Positions 8,589 through 18,851 of a stretch of DNA of 56,407 nucleotides are shown here, in pieces. The stretch spans positions 1-56,407 of the forward strand of contig CALEMW010000029.1 of assembly GCA_937910695.1 (NCBI GenBank). The letters run 5' to 3'. How positions within the stretch are numbered: the stretch's first letter is position 1; each line of letters starts with the position of its first letter. The notes below the pieces were generated by a model, which was not told where the DNA came from, did no database searches, and saw only the letters and a list, made by a program, of their open reading frames with translations. The translations under genes were made by a program, and so were the position numbers. The DNA is from an uncultured bacterium. Its GTDB lineage: Bacteria; Krumholzibacteriota; Krumholzibacteriia; LZORAL124-64-63.

Positions 8589-10472
8589 TTACTTCACCAA
8601 TGTCATGCGTCGGGTTTGAGCGTATGGGCCGGCATCCAACCGGCAGTAGTAGACCCCGGCCGATGCTGCTCGGCCCGACTCGTCCCGACCGTTCCAGACC
8701 ACCTCGTGGCTTCCAGCGCCCACAGTCTCGGCGGCGACCAATGTCCGCACCAGGCGGCCCGCTACGTCGTAGACAACCAAGCCTACTGTCGCCGACGCCG
8801 GCAGATCGTAACGGATCGTCGTAGAGGGGTTGAAGGGGTTGGGATAGCACGGATGCAGGACGAAGCCCGTGGGCGGGAGTTCCTGAGCGACACCGGTTGT
8901 GACGAACGGGAAGTCGATATAGTTGATGTTGAAGCCGGCCGCGATCGCCGTGAACCGCATCGTCCTCTGACCGGCCGCCAGGGTCACCGTCGAGGATGAC
9001 GTCTCCCAGCGTTGCCACCCGCCCGAGGCCGGAGCGATGACTTCGCCGGTCACATCCACGCCGTCGAACTCGACACGATACTTGGCGCCGGAGATGACCG
9101 AGGCGTAGCGCAGGTCGAGGGTATAGTCGCCGTCGGCGGGCACCACGACCGTGTATTCGAGCCACTCGCCGGCGCTGATCCAACCCACGCCGTAGCCGCC
9201 GCCCGTGTCGGAGCACGCCTCGATGTCGACATCCTCGCCGGGACGATACTGTCCGCCGGTGTTGCCCAGGTCCTGATCGTAGTAGGCGATGCCGTCGCCG
9301 CCGATGTCGAAGTCCTCCGCCTCGATCCGTACGGGCAGCACGAACGGGGTGCCGAGATACGGCGCCTGGCCGCAGCCGGCCCCCACGGTGAGGTCGACGG
9401 TGTCGGTGGACGAGCCGCCCAGATCGTCGATGACCTTGGCGGTCACCGTGTAGCAGCCGTCGGCCACGGAAGTCCAGGTGAAGATGTAGGGCGCTGTGGT
9501 GTCGGCGCCCAGGTACATCGCACCAAGAAAGAACTCGACGGTCACGACGGAGCCGTCGGCATCGGCCGCCTCGGCGGTGAATACGATATCGCCCGCGGGC
9601 GGATTGTCGCCCGCTGTGGGCGACGTGATGCTCACCGTCGGCGCCACGTTTGTGATGTCCTCGTACACACGCACATAGTCGATCAGGTACTGCTGCGGAA
9701 AGCTGGCCGAGATGCAGCCCGAACTCGTGCAACCCGTGTATTCGCCGCCGACCGCCGCGTTCAGGATGATGTAGAACTCCTGGTCGAAGGGCGCGCGCGG
9801 GTTGCCGGGCGCCGCATTGGTATACCACTGCGAACTGGTGCGGGTCATGAACAGCACGCCGTCCACATACCAGCGGATGGCGTCGGGCTCCCATTCCACA
9901 GAGTAGATGTGGAACGTGTCGGCGAAATTGGCGCCGCCGAGGGAATACGAACTGCTCGTCGAGGTGTTGTCGGGCCAACTGCCGCCGTAGTGGAGAGCGC
10001 CGCCGACCGAGGTAGTGGCGTTGGCCGACTCCATGATGTCGATTTCCCCGCTCGCGGCCCAACCACCGTAGACGTCGGCCTGGGGCATCATCCAGAAGGC
10101 CGGCCACATGCCGCCGCCGGTGGGGAGCTTGGCGCGCATCTCGACGCGGCCGTAGAGGAAGGTCTGCTTGTTGCGCGTGTGGACCTTGCCGGAGGTGAAG
10201 CTGCTGCCGCCGTAGGATTCGGCCTTGGCGGTCAGTACGAGGTTGCCGCCGGTCACCGTGACGTTCTGGGAGCGGTAGTACTCGAGCTCGTTGTTGCCCC
10301 ACCCGCAAAGGCTCGGGCAGCCGTTGCCGATGTCGGCGGTCCAGTTGGCGGCGTTGAGGCTGGAGCCGTCGAACTCGTCGGACCAGGTAAGGGAATAGGT
10401 GGCTGAGACCGATGATGCCCGGAGAATGGTGAAGACGACCAGACCAAGCATCATGCGATTCCTGTAGTGCAC
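8589..10472 (-). CDS. secreted GH16 beta-glucanase (laminarinase-like) with Ig, CBM6-like and FlgD-like modules
   Basis: 627 residues. A signal peptide is followed by a GH16 domain (about 26-275) with the catalytic GEIDIMES: Glu143 nucleophile, Asp145, Glu148 acid/base. Next come an Ig-like domain (about 276-365, APTVSITSPTAGD), a CBM6-like domain (about 370-505, RIEAEDFDIGG and the later WISAGEWLEYTV) and the FlgD-like sorting module (PNPFNPSTT to RRMTLVK). GH16 enzymes of this type cleave beta-1,3/1,4-glucans; CBM6 modules often bind beta-glucans. The start is GTG at 10472, supported by GGAGGA seven bases upstream; an ATG at 10454 is the alternative. A palindrome-like site upstream links it to the beta-glucan locus 35-45 kb away. 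Confidence 0.93.
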   Translation of the reverse strand: MHYRNRMMLGLVVFTILRASSVSATYSLTWSDEFDGSSLNAANWTADIGNGCPSLCGWGNNELEYYRSQNVTVTGGNLVLTAKAESYGGSSFTSGKVHTRNKQTFLYGRVEMRAKLPTGGGMWPAFWMMPQADVYGGWAASGEIDIMESANATTSVGGALHYGGSWPDNTSTSSSYSLGGANFADTFHIYSVEWEPDAIRWYVDGVLFMTRTSSQWYTNAAPGNPRAPFDQEFYIILNAAVGGEYTGCTSSGCISASFPQQYLIDYVRVYEDITNVAPTVSITSPTAGDNPPAGDIVFTAEAADADGSVVTVEFFLGAMYLGADTTAPYIFTWTSVADGCYTVTAKVIDDLGGSSTDTVDLTVGAGCGQAPYLGTPFVLPVRIEAEDFDIGGDGIAYYDQDLGNTGGQYRPGEDVDIEACSDTGGGYGVGWISAGEWLEYTVVVPADGDYTLDLRYASVISGAKYRVEFDGVDVTGEVIAPASGGWQRWETSSSTVTLAAGQRTMRFTAIAAGFNINYIDFPFVTTGVAQELPPTGFVLHPCYPNPFNPSTTIRYDLPASATVGLVVYDVAGRLVRTLVAAETVGAGSHEVVWNGRDESGRAASAGVYYCRLDAGPYAQTRRMTLVK

Positions 10473-10601
10473 CTGATTTCCTCCGGAAGAGCAGACTCAC
10501 GCAAGCGATCCTCTCCGCGGCGGCAGACAGGAGAAACGTCTGCAAACGAATCGAGAATAGTCACTTGATGATACACGAATTCGGATCAAGACACAATTCT
10601 T

Positions 10602-10618
10602 TGTTCGATTACCGTACA
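10602..10618. promoter_or_regulatory. candidate operator upstream of the GH16 gene
   Basis: TGTTCGATTACCGTACA lies 130 bases upstream of the GH16 start. It matches the perfect palindrome at 51623-51639 at 12 of 17 positions, and the flanking bases (TT before, TAG after) also agree. It is an imperfect inverted repeat. This suggests control by the same regulator; the match was found by eye. Confidence 0.4.
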
Positions 10619-10689
10619 TAGATCGATCGTCACAAGTACAAGAGACGTCCGAGATTTCGAGTCCCTCGCCCCCAGTGACCTGGTCTGCA

Positions 10690-11694
10690 TCACGCCTCCG
10701 TTCCCCGTCGACTCGATTCACAGGGATAGGTCATGCCCCACCGCTCACGTATTTCATCCATCGTTCCGATGATGGCCAGGCTCTCCGACGCCGGCATGAT
10801 GTCGGACTCCATCGTCCCGGTCCTGATCAGGTCCATGAACGCCTCGGCCTCATGAGCATAACCGCCGCCCCGGCCAGGCAGGTCCATCGTCTCTTCCCGA
10901 CCGTCGCGGGGGCGAAGGACGATGCGGGTCGCCCCCCACCACGGACGGCACAGGGTGATGCTGCCTTCGCTGCCGAAGATCGTGGCCTCACGAGGCGTAT
11001 CCGCGCACAAGGATGCCGATAGAATCGAAAGCACGCCGCCCTGATGGCGCAACAGAATGGCACATTGCTCGTCGACGCCTGTGGCTCCGAGGATGGCCGT
11101 CGCATGGATCTCAAGAGGTGCGCCGCCGATCATGAAGGCCAGGTTCAGGGGATAGATCCCGAGGTCAAGAAGCGAGCCTCCCCCCAGATCAGGATCGAAC
11201 AAACGGCTTCGCGGGTCGAACTCGGCGCGAAACCCGAAGTCCGCGACGATCGTGCGCACGGCGCCGATCATCCCGGCCTCGACGAGCTCCCTCGCCCTGA
11301 TCACGGCCGGCAGAAACCGCGTCCACATCGCCTCCATCAGGACCAGGCCGGCACTGCGCGCCTCGGAGAACATGCGGCCCGCCTGAACAGCATTCACGGC
11401 GATCGGTTTTTCGCAGAGTACGTGCTTGCCGCCGCGTAGGCAGAGCAAGGCATGCTCGCAGTGATACGTGTGAGGTGTGCCTATATAAATAGCGTCGACC
11501 ATGGGATCGGTAACGAGGGCCTCGTAGCTGTCGTAGACGTTTGTCGCCCCAAAGGCCGCAGCGAAAGCGGTGGCCCGGCCGAGGTCGCGCGATCCGACAG
11601 CGACTAGGCTCGCTCCCGCGGCTTCGCGGAGTGCCTCGGCGAACGTTCCGGAGATGCGGCCCGGACCGAGGATGCCCCAGCGGATGGTTTTCAT
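10690..11694 (-). CDS. Gfo/Idh/MocA-family NAD(P)-dependent oxidoreductase
   Basis: 334 residues. The N-terminal Rossmann fold opens with IRWGILGPGRIS (4-15). The family signature CEKPIAVN follows (around 94-101), with the catalytic Lys. The C-terminal half has the substrate domain with GGGSLLDLGIYPLNLA, close to dihydrodiol/D-xylose dehydrogenase-type members. These enzymes oxidise or reduce sugars, sugar derivatives or cyclitols in the cytoplasm. The start at 11694 has a purine-rich GAGAGAGG upstream. It runs toward the GH16 gene on the same strand, but a 217-base gap with the GH16 promoter region separates them. Confidence 0.88.
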   Translation of the reverse strand: MKTIRWGILGPGRISGTFAEALREAAGASLVAVGSRDLGRATAFAAAFGATNVYDSYEALVTDPMVDAIYIGTPHTYHCEHALLCLRGGKHVLCEKPIAVNAVQAGRMFSEARSAGLVLMEAMWTRFLPAVIRARELVEAGMIGAVRTIVADFGFRAEFDPRSRLFDPDLGGGSLLDLGIYPLNLAFMIGGAPLEIHATAILGATGVDEQCAILLRHQGGVLSILSASLCADTPREATIFGSEGSITLCRPWWGATRIVLRPRDGREETMDLPGRGGGYAHEAEAFMDLIRTGTMESDIMPASESLAIIGTMDEIRERWGMTYPCESSRRGTEA

Positions 11695-11925
11695 GGGCGC
11701 CTCTCTCGTGGCGTGGTGACGTCCAGAATCGGACTATTCGTCTCCGGACATGATCGTAACAGAACGGACCGGTTGCGGACGAGAGGAAGCCGGAGTTCTC
11801 CGGACGGCCCGTGGCGGCGCTGGTCGAGCAACGTTATCCTGGAGGCTGATTCGGAGATGTCTGCGCTTCTGAGGGACTGCAGAAGCGTCAACACCATACC
11901 GAGGAAGCGCCCCTCTGGAGGACGA

Positions 11926-12501
11926 ATGAACACCATGATGCTCGCCGCACTCACGACCCTGGTGATTTCGACCGGACTGTTCCACGACGCCAAGGCGGAA
12001 CATCCAAAGAACACAGAACATCAGGCCCAGGAAAGCCATGCGGCGAACGACCTCGTCGCCGTCGCGACCGGCGCCGGGCACTTCTCGACCCTGATCACCG
12101 CGATCACCGCGGCCGGCCTGCTCGACGAGCTCCACGGCAAAGGCCCGTACACGATCTTCGCCCCCACCGATGAGGCCTTCGCAAAGCTGCCGGCCGGCAC
12201 GCTGGAGAACCTGCTCGAGCCGGCGAACAAAGCGATGCTGGCCGGCCTGCTCGCCAACCACGTCGTGCCCGGCATCATCGAGACAGCTGAGATGAAGACG
12301 ATGAAAGCCGTGAACATCAGCGGCCAGGACCTCGTCATCCAGATCGTCGACGGCGTCGTGACCGTGAACAACGCCCGGGTGGTGCAGGCCGATCTGATCG
12401 CTTCGAACGGCGTCATCCACGCCATCGACGCGGTGATCGCCCCGTCCCCGCCTGCTCACGACGCGGCGTCCGAAAAACCCAAGGACCACCCCGCTCACTG
12501 A
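11926..12501 (+). CDS. exported fasciclin (FAS1) domain protein
   Basis: 191 residues: a signal peptide (MMLAALTTLVISTGLFHDAKA), then one FAS1 domain. The two family signatures are present: GPYTIFAPTDEAFAKLP and, near the end, NGVIHAIDAVIAP; LLANHVVPG is also typical. FAS1 proteins mediate adhesion or bind surfaces and are found in periplasm or outside the cell. The ATG at 11926 lies just after GGAGG; the longer frame upstream has no signal peptide at its start and is unlikely. The next gene begins 59 bases downstream on the same strand. Confidence 0.88.
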   Translation: MNTMMLAALTTLVISTGLFHDAKAEHPKNTEHQAQESHAANDLVAVATGAGHFSTLITAITAAGLLDELHGKGPYTIFAPTDEAFAKLPAGTLENLLEPANKAMLAGLLANHVVPGIIETAEMKTMKAVNISGQDLVIQIVDGVVTVNNARVVQADLIASNGVIHAIDAVIAPSPPAHDAASEKPKDHPAH

Positions 12502-12560
12502 GCGCACGACGGGGACCACGAACCGACCAGAGGACTCAACCCCCTTCAGAGGACCGAGAC

Positions 12561-13952
12561 ATGCAGCACGCTCTTGGCCGTATCGGCGCCCTTTTGCTGA
12601 CCACGTCGGTGGTCTTAGCTCTTTGTCTTTGCAATGGAGCGCCCGCGTACGCCTCCAAAGACGACACCAAGCCGGGAGAGTCGACGACGGCCGAAGCCTC
12701 GCCGATCGTTACCGGGGACATCAAGGCCGGCATCGAGAAGCACATCGCGGAGCAGGTCGCCCTGGGGGACGGGTATTTCAAGGTGGACTTCGAAGGTCGG
12801 GAACTGCAACTCGACCTGGTGCGCGTCCACATCGAGTACCTCGCCACGCTGGCGCCGCAGCGTCACTTCGCCTGCGTGGACATGGCGAGCGCCGACGGCG
12901 AGTTCTACGACATCGACTTCTACCTGGAGGGCGATCCCGGCGCGATGACCGTGACCGAGACCACGGTCCACAAGCTCAACGGCCGGCCCTACTACGTCTG
13001 GAAACAGACCGACGACGAACGCTGGGTGCGCACGCCGGTTGCCGACGCATCCGACGCTCTGCTCGGCGTACTGAACGGCACCGACGCCTTCGAGTTCACC
13101 TACAGGGCGATGCTGCCGGAGATCGACGGCGACGCCCGCTGCTGGCTGCCCCTGGCCGACACCGACGCCTTCCAGACGGTGACCGTGAAGTCCATCAACG
13201 TGCCCGGCGCCCAGACTACCCTCACCGACCGCGCCCACGGCAACCGGGTACTCATGCTGGACCTGACGCCCGAGGACAGCGGCCGGATCCTCGAGATCGT
13301 CTACGACGTCGTACGGCAGGAGAAGAACGCCTACGCCGGCGACCCCGAAGAAGCCGAGCAGTATCTGCAGCCCGAACGGATGGTGCCGTCGGACCCGACG
13401 ATCCGGGCGCTGGCCGAACAGGCGGTCGAAGGCCGCACAAGCGACCTGATGCGCGCCCGCGCCCTGTACGACCACGTGATGGAGCAGATGCAGTACAAGA
13501 AGTTCGGCGAGGGCTGGGGCAAAGGCGACGCCGTGTTCGCCTGCAGTTCCCTGTACGGCAACTGCACCGACTATCACGCCTACTTCATCGGACTGGCGAG
13601 GTCGGTCGGTATCCCCGCGCGTTTCGCCATCGGCGCTTCGATCCCGTCGTCACGCAACAACGGCGGCACCGAAGGCTACCATTGCTGGGCGGAGTTCTAC
13701 GCCGAGGGCAAGTGGTGGCCCGTCGACATCAGCGAAGCCGACAAGTTCAGCGCCCTGAGCATGTACTACTTCGGCCACCACCCGGCCAACCGTTTCGAGT
13801 TCAGCCACGGTCGCGACCTGGTCGTCGAGCCGGCGCCGGCTTCGGGGCCCATCAATTTCCTGGCCTATCCGCTGCTGGAAGTTGACGGGAAGGCTCAGTT
13901 GGTCAAGAGTCTGTTCCTGTTCACGAGGAAGGTCGAAGCTGACGAGGGTTGA
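12561..13952 (+). CDS. exported transglutaminase-like (cysteine protease fold) protein
   Basis: 463 residues. A signal peptide (about 1-31) precedes an N-terminal beta-rich region and a C-terminal transglutaminase-like core. The catalytic triad is visible: Cys335 in YGNCTDYHAYF, His374 in GYHCWAEFY, Asp389 in WWPVDISEAD. GIPARFAIGASIP between them is also typical. In bacteria such proteins may act as proteases or amidases in the periplasm; the substrate is unknown. GAGGACCGAGAC precedes the ATG. The LysR gene starts 14 bases after its stop, so the two are probably one transcript. Confidence 0.88.
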   Translation: MQHALGRIGALLLTTSVVLALCLCNGAPAYASKDDTKPGESTTAEASPIVTGDIKAGIEKHIAEQVALGDGYFKVDFEGRELQLDLVRVHIEYLATLAPQRHFACVDMASADGEFYDIDFYLEGDPGAMTVTETTVHKLNGRPYYVWKQTDDERWVRTPVADASDALLGVLNGTDAFEFTYRAMLPEIDGDARCWLPLADTDAFQTVTVKSINVPGAQTTLTDRAHGNRVLMLDLTPEDSGRILEIVYDVVRQEKNAYAGDPEEAEQYLQPERMVPSDPTIRALAEQAVEGRTSDLMRARALYDHVMEQMQYKKFGEGWGKGDAVFACSSLYGNCTDYHAYFIGLARSVGIPARFAIGASIPSSRNNGGTEGYHCWAEFYAEGKWWPVDISEADKFSALSMYYFGHHPANRFEFSHGRDLVVEPAPASGPINFLAYPLLEVDGKAQLVKSLFLFTRKVEADEG

Positions 13953-13966
13953 GGAGGAATTCCGCG

Positions 13967-14854
13967 ATGAGGCTCTACCTGCCCAGCACGAGCATGCTCG
14001 AAGCCTTCGACGCCGCGGCCCGCACCGGCAACTTCACCGCCGCGGCCCGGGAACTGAGCCTCACCCAGGGTGCCGTCAGCAAGCAGGTCATCGCCCTTGA
14101 AGACCAGCTGGGAACCAAGCTCTTCGAGCGTCGGCGCCATGCACTCGTCCTGACCGAGACCGGACAGGTCTACGCACAGGACGTGCGCAAGGCCCTGGAC
14201 ATGATCCTGGCCGCATCGTTGCGGATCATGACCGATCCCGGCGGCGGCCAGTTCGACCTGGCCGTGCTGCCGACCTTCGGCTCGCGCTGGCTGATCCCCC
14301 GGCTGCCTGGATTCCTGAAGGCGCACCCGGGCGTCACCGTGAACTTCGTGACCCGCCTCAAGCCCTTCGACTTCCGCAACGACAGCCTCCATGCCGCCAT
14401 CCATTACGGCCTGCCCGACTGGCCCAACGCCGAATGCACCTACCTGATGGGCGAGGAAATCGTGCCGATCTGCTCACCCGCCTTCCGCGACGAGCACGGC
14501 GTGACGTCGTGCGAGAGCCTGGCCGCAGCCCCGTTTCTCCACATCTCCACACGGCCCGACGCCTGGAAGAACTGGTTCCTGGAACAGGATGTGGACATGG
14601 AGGAGCATCGCGGCATGGTCGTCGAGGATTTCCTGACCGCGGTGCAGGCCGCGATGGTGGGCATGGGCGCCGTACTGCTGCCGAAATTCCTCATCGAGCG
14701 GGAGCTCGGGAGCGGAGAACTGGTCATTCCCGTCGACCGGACCTACAACAGCAAGTTCGGCTACTATCTAGTGGTCCCCCACGACAAGACGACGTACGCC
14801 CCGACGATCGCATTCCGCGAATGGCTGCTCGAGACCGTATCAACCGGGACCTGA
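13967..14854 (+). CDS. LysR-family transcriptional regulator (GcvA-like)
   Basis: 295 residues. The winged helix-turn-helix is at the N-terminus (LEAFDAAARTGNFTAAARELSLTQGAVSKQV, then LFERRRHALVLTETG), followed by the two-lobed effector domain starting near residue 90. The opening matches the GcvA / amino-acid-related branch of the family. The ATG at 13967 has an excellent GAGGAGGA eight bases upstream; the TTG at 13949 is less likely. It converges on the thiolase gene of the catabolic cluster with only 13 bases between stops, so it is a reasonable but unproven regulator of that cluster. Confidence 0.9.
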   Translation: MRLYLPSTSMLEAFDAAARTGNFTAAARELSLTQGAVSKQVIALEDQLGTKLFERRRHALVLTETGQVYAQDVRKALDMILAASLRIMTDPGGGQFDLAVLPTFGSRWLIPRLPGFLKAHPGVTVNFVTRLKPFDFRNDSLHAAIHYGLPDWPNAECTYLMGEEIVPICSPAFRDEHGVTSCESLAAAPFLHISTRPDAWKNWFLEQDVDMEEHRGMVVEDFLTAVQAAMVGMGAVLLPKFLIERELGSGELVIPVDRTYNSKFGYYLVVPHDKTTYAPTIAFREWLLETVSTGT

Positions 14855-14867
14855 GCGTCCGACCGGT

Positions 14868-16066
<1,199 letters not shown>

Positions 16067-16070
<4 letters not shown>

Positions 16071-17386
16071 GACGACTCCTTCGCGAGCAGGCGGAACCCG
16101 CCGAGCATCGCCTCGGCGAGCCGGTCGATTTCCGGCTGGCCCATCGGGGTGGAAATGGTGGCCGAGCAGGTGTTGATCATCATGATGCCGTTGGCGAACA
16201 TGTGGTTCAACAGGGTCGTCACCTTGGCGGCCTCGGCGGGTCCGACGAAGCCGCTGCGATAGTCCCGCGGAGGTTCGGCCTTGAGGTGGACACGGAACAT
16301 GGACCCCGCACCCGTCACGCAGGCCTCGACCCCGGCGACCGCCGCGGCTTCGGCGATCTGCCGGCGGGCCTGTTCGGCCAGGGCGTTGACGCGCAGGACC
16401 TCCGGGGCCTCGAAGTGCCGCATGGCCGCGTGACCGGCGACCATCGTCACCGGGTTGGCCGAGAAGGTGCCGGAGTGCGGAAAGAGGACCTTCTCGGCCA
16501 GGGGGTTGAGCACGTCCATGACATCAGCCCGGCCGGCCAGGGCGCCGACCGGGAAGCCGCCGCCGATCATCTTGCCGAGGGACGTCAGGTCCGGCTTCAC
16601 GTCGAACCAGTCCTGGGCCCCGCCGTGGCTGGAGCGGAAGGTGATCACCTCGTCGAAGACCAGCAGGGCGCCGTCGCGGTCGCACCAGTCGCGCAGGGTC
16701 TGCACGAAGGCGGCGTCGGCGGGGATCACGCCCACCCGGTGCGGAAGCGGGTCGATCAGCACGCAGGCCAGGTTCCCGGCATGGCGGTCCAGGATGCTGC
16801 GCGCGCGCTCGCAGTCGTTGAAGGGGATGATCACGACGTCGTCGAGGGCCGAGCGCGGCGTGCCGTAGGTGACCGGCACGCTCCGGGGGCTGTCGATCTC
16901 CCCCCAGTTTTCGGGCTTCGCCGTCTGGCTGACCTCGGCGTAGTCGTAGAGGCCGTGGTAGGCGCCCTCGACCTTGGCGATCATCGGCCGACCGGTGAAG
17001 GCGCGGGCGGCCTTCAGGCAGCCCATCACCGCCTCGGTGCCGGAGTTCACGAACCGGATCTTATCGAAGCTCAGAGAGCGGGCGCACATGTACTCGGCGT
17101 AATCCACTTCCTGTTCTGTTGCGAAGGTGAAGGCCGTCCCCCTGCGCACTTGTTCGCTCACCGCCTCGACGATCGCCGGATGGGCGTGCCCGTGGATCAG
17201 CGACGCCATGTTGTTGGCGAAATCGAGACGTTCGACGCCTTCGATGTCCCAGACGCGGCAGCCCTCTCCCCTGGCCGCATAGAAGGGATGAGGCCGGCGC
17301 AGGACGGCGTTGCGGCTCACGCCGCCAGGCATACATTTCAGGGCGCGCTCATAGAGTTCCGCGCTGCGGCTGACGGTCTGTGTCAT
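16067..17386 (-). CDS. class III PLP aminotransferase, glutamate-1-semialdehyde-aminomutase-like
   Basis: 439 residues. PLP-binding Lys272 is in SLGKMIGGGFPVGA; Asp245 in LLVFDEV contacts the ring nitrogen; NSGTEAVMGCLKAARAFTGR binds phosphate. The fold group includes glutamate-1-semialdehyde aminomutase and beta-amino-acid aminotransferases. A haem-pathway role is unlikely in this setting. Placed between PcaIJ-type CoA-transferase and PcaF-type thiolase genes, and with a 2,3-aminomutase upstream, it most plausibly transaminates a beta-amino acid to a beta-keto acid. The thiolase gene follows with a 4-base overlap; the CoA-transferase B gene lies 28 bases upstream. Confidence 0.85.
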
Positions 17387-17414
17387 GGTGTTCCCACTCC
17401 GGGGCTGATTGCTT

Positions 17415-18089
17415 TCAGGTCGAAACGGACGCGCCCGCGACCAGGCGAGCGCCGGTGCGTTGCTGAACCTCGTCGAAACTGATGCCGGGCGCCAACTCGC
17501 GCACGACGAGCCCCTGCGGCGTGACGTCGATCACGGCCAGGTCGGTGTAGATGCGGTCCACGCAGGCCAGGCCGGTCAGCGGATACTCGCACCGCTCGAC
17601 GATCTTGGGCTCGCCGGTCTTGGTCGTATGCTGGGTCAGCACAAAGATTGTCCGCACGCCGGCCACGAGATCCATGGCGCCGCCGACCGCGGGGATCGCA
17701 TCCGGTTCGCCGGTCGACCAGTTGGCCAGGTCGCCGGCGGCGGAGACCTGGAAGGCGCCGAGCACGCAGATGTCGATGTGGCCGCCGCGGATCATGGTGA
17801 AGCTGTCGGCGTGGTGGAAGAAGGCGGCACCCGCAACCGCGGTGATCGCCTTCTTGCCGGCGTTGATCAGTTCGGGGTCCTCGCTGCCGGGAGCCGGCGA
17901 AGGCCCCACACCCAACAGACCGTTCTCCACGTGGAAGACGGCTTCACGGTCCTCGGGCAGATACTGGGCCACGCGCTCGGGCATGCCGATGCCGAGGTTC
18001 ACATAGGCGCCGTCGGGGATGTCGTCGGCCACCCGCCGCGCCATCGCTTCGCTGCTCCAGCCTTTGGAGGCTTCCGCCGCTGCGCTCAT
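17415..18089 (-). CDS. pcaJ: 3-oxoacid CoA-transferase subunit B (PcaJ type)
   Basis: 224 residues. The catalytic Glu55 lies in VENGLLGVGPSPAPG, and GAFFHHADSF, GGHIDICVLGAFQV and IPAVGGAMDLVAG follow the standard order. The overall pattern is closest to PcaJ/ScoB, which move CoA from succinyl-CoA to 3-oxoadipate or acetoacetate through a glutamyl-CoA thioester. Works as a complex with the A subunit encoded immediately upstream (4-base overlap). The start at 18089 keeps the usual N-terminal MARRVADDIPDGAYVNLGIG. Confidence 0.92.
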   Translation of the reverse strand: MSAAAEASKGWSSEAMARRVADDIPDGAYVNLGIGMPERVAQYLPEDREAVFHVENGLLGVGPSPAPGSEDPELINAGKKAITAVAGAAFFHHADSFTMIRGGHIDICVLGAFQVSAAGDLANWSTGEPDAIPAVGGAMDLVAGVRTIFVLTQHTTKTGEPKIVERCEYPLTGLACVDRIYTDLAVIDVTPQGLVVRELAPGISFDEVQQRTGARLVAGASVST

Positions 18090-18796
18090 GGGTAGCTCCG
18101 CCCTTCCTTCACGAGTTGCGATTCATGGGCCGGATCCGCAACGACGACGACGCGCTGCACGAAGATGCCCGGCGTGACGACCGCCTCGGGATCGATCCCG
18201 CCCGCCGCCGCCAGCTCCTCGACCTGGACGATCGTCGTGGCCGCGGCCGTGCACATCACCGGTCCGAAGTTCCTGGCCGTCTTCGAGTACAGCAGGTTGC
18301 CGTAGCGGTCGGCCTTCTTCGCCTTCACCAGCGAGAAGTCCGCCCGCAGGCCGGTCTCCATCAGGTAGTCGCGGCCTTCGAAGCTGCGCCGCTCCTTGCC
18401 TTCCTCGAGCACCGTACCCACGGCGGTGGCGGTGAAGAAGGCCGGAATGCCGGCGCCGCCGGCGCGGATCCGCTCGGCCAGCGTGCCCTGGGGCACGAGC
18501 TCGAGTTCGACCCGTCCGGCCCGGTACAGTTCCGGGAAGACCGTCGAGTTGGCGGTGCGGGGGAAGGAGCAGATCATCTTGCCGACGCGGCCGTTGCGGA
18601 TCAGCGCCGCGAGGCCGACCTGGCCGCTGCCGGTATTGTTGCTGATCACCGTGAGGTTCTTGGCGCCCTGGTCGATCAGGGCATGGATCAGTTCGATCGG
18701 GCTGCCCGCCTCGCCGAAGCCGCCGATCATCACCGTCGCGCCGTCGCCGATGTCGGCGACGGCCGCGGCGGCGGAATCCATCGTCTTGTTGATCAT
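18086..18796 (-). CDS. pcaI: 3-oxoacid CoA-transferase subunit A (PcaI type)
   Basis: 236 residues. It opens MINKTMDSAAAAV and has VMIGGFGEAGSPIELI, SNNTGSGQVGLAAL, ELVPQGTLAERIRAGGAGIPAFFT and ARNFGPVM, the standard order for the A subunit. The opening MINKT and the VTPGIFVQRVV end match the PcaI branch. I use the ATG at 18796 (AGGCGGA upstream) rather than a GTG at 18817. The kamA gene ends 55 bases upstream, so kamA, both subunits, the aminotransferase and the thiolase form one probable operon. Confidence 0.9.
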   Translation of the reverse strand: MINKTMDSAAAAVADIGDGATVMIGGFGEAGSPIELIHALIDQGAKNLTVISNNTGSGQVGLAALIRNGRVGKMICSFPRTANSTVFPELYRAGRVELELVPQGTLAERIRAGGAGIPAFFTATAVGTVLEEGKERRSFEGRDYLMETGLRADFSLVKAKKADRYGNLLYSKTARNFGPVMCTAAATTIVQVEELAAAGGIDPEAVVTPGIFVQRVVVVADPAHESQLVKEGRSYP

Positions 18797-18851
18797 CGTT
18801 CCGCCTGTCGCTTCCACCGAACCACGGCCGCAGCCGGTCGGGGCCGCGGAT

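Noticed and set aside
9012-10406. 464-codon open frame on the plus strand
   Set aside because: Antisense shadow of the GH16 gene, with no recognisable domain.
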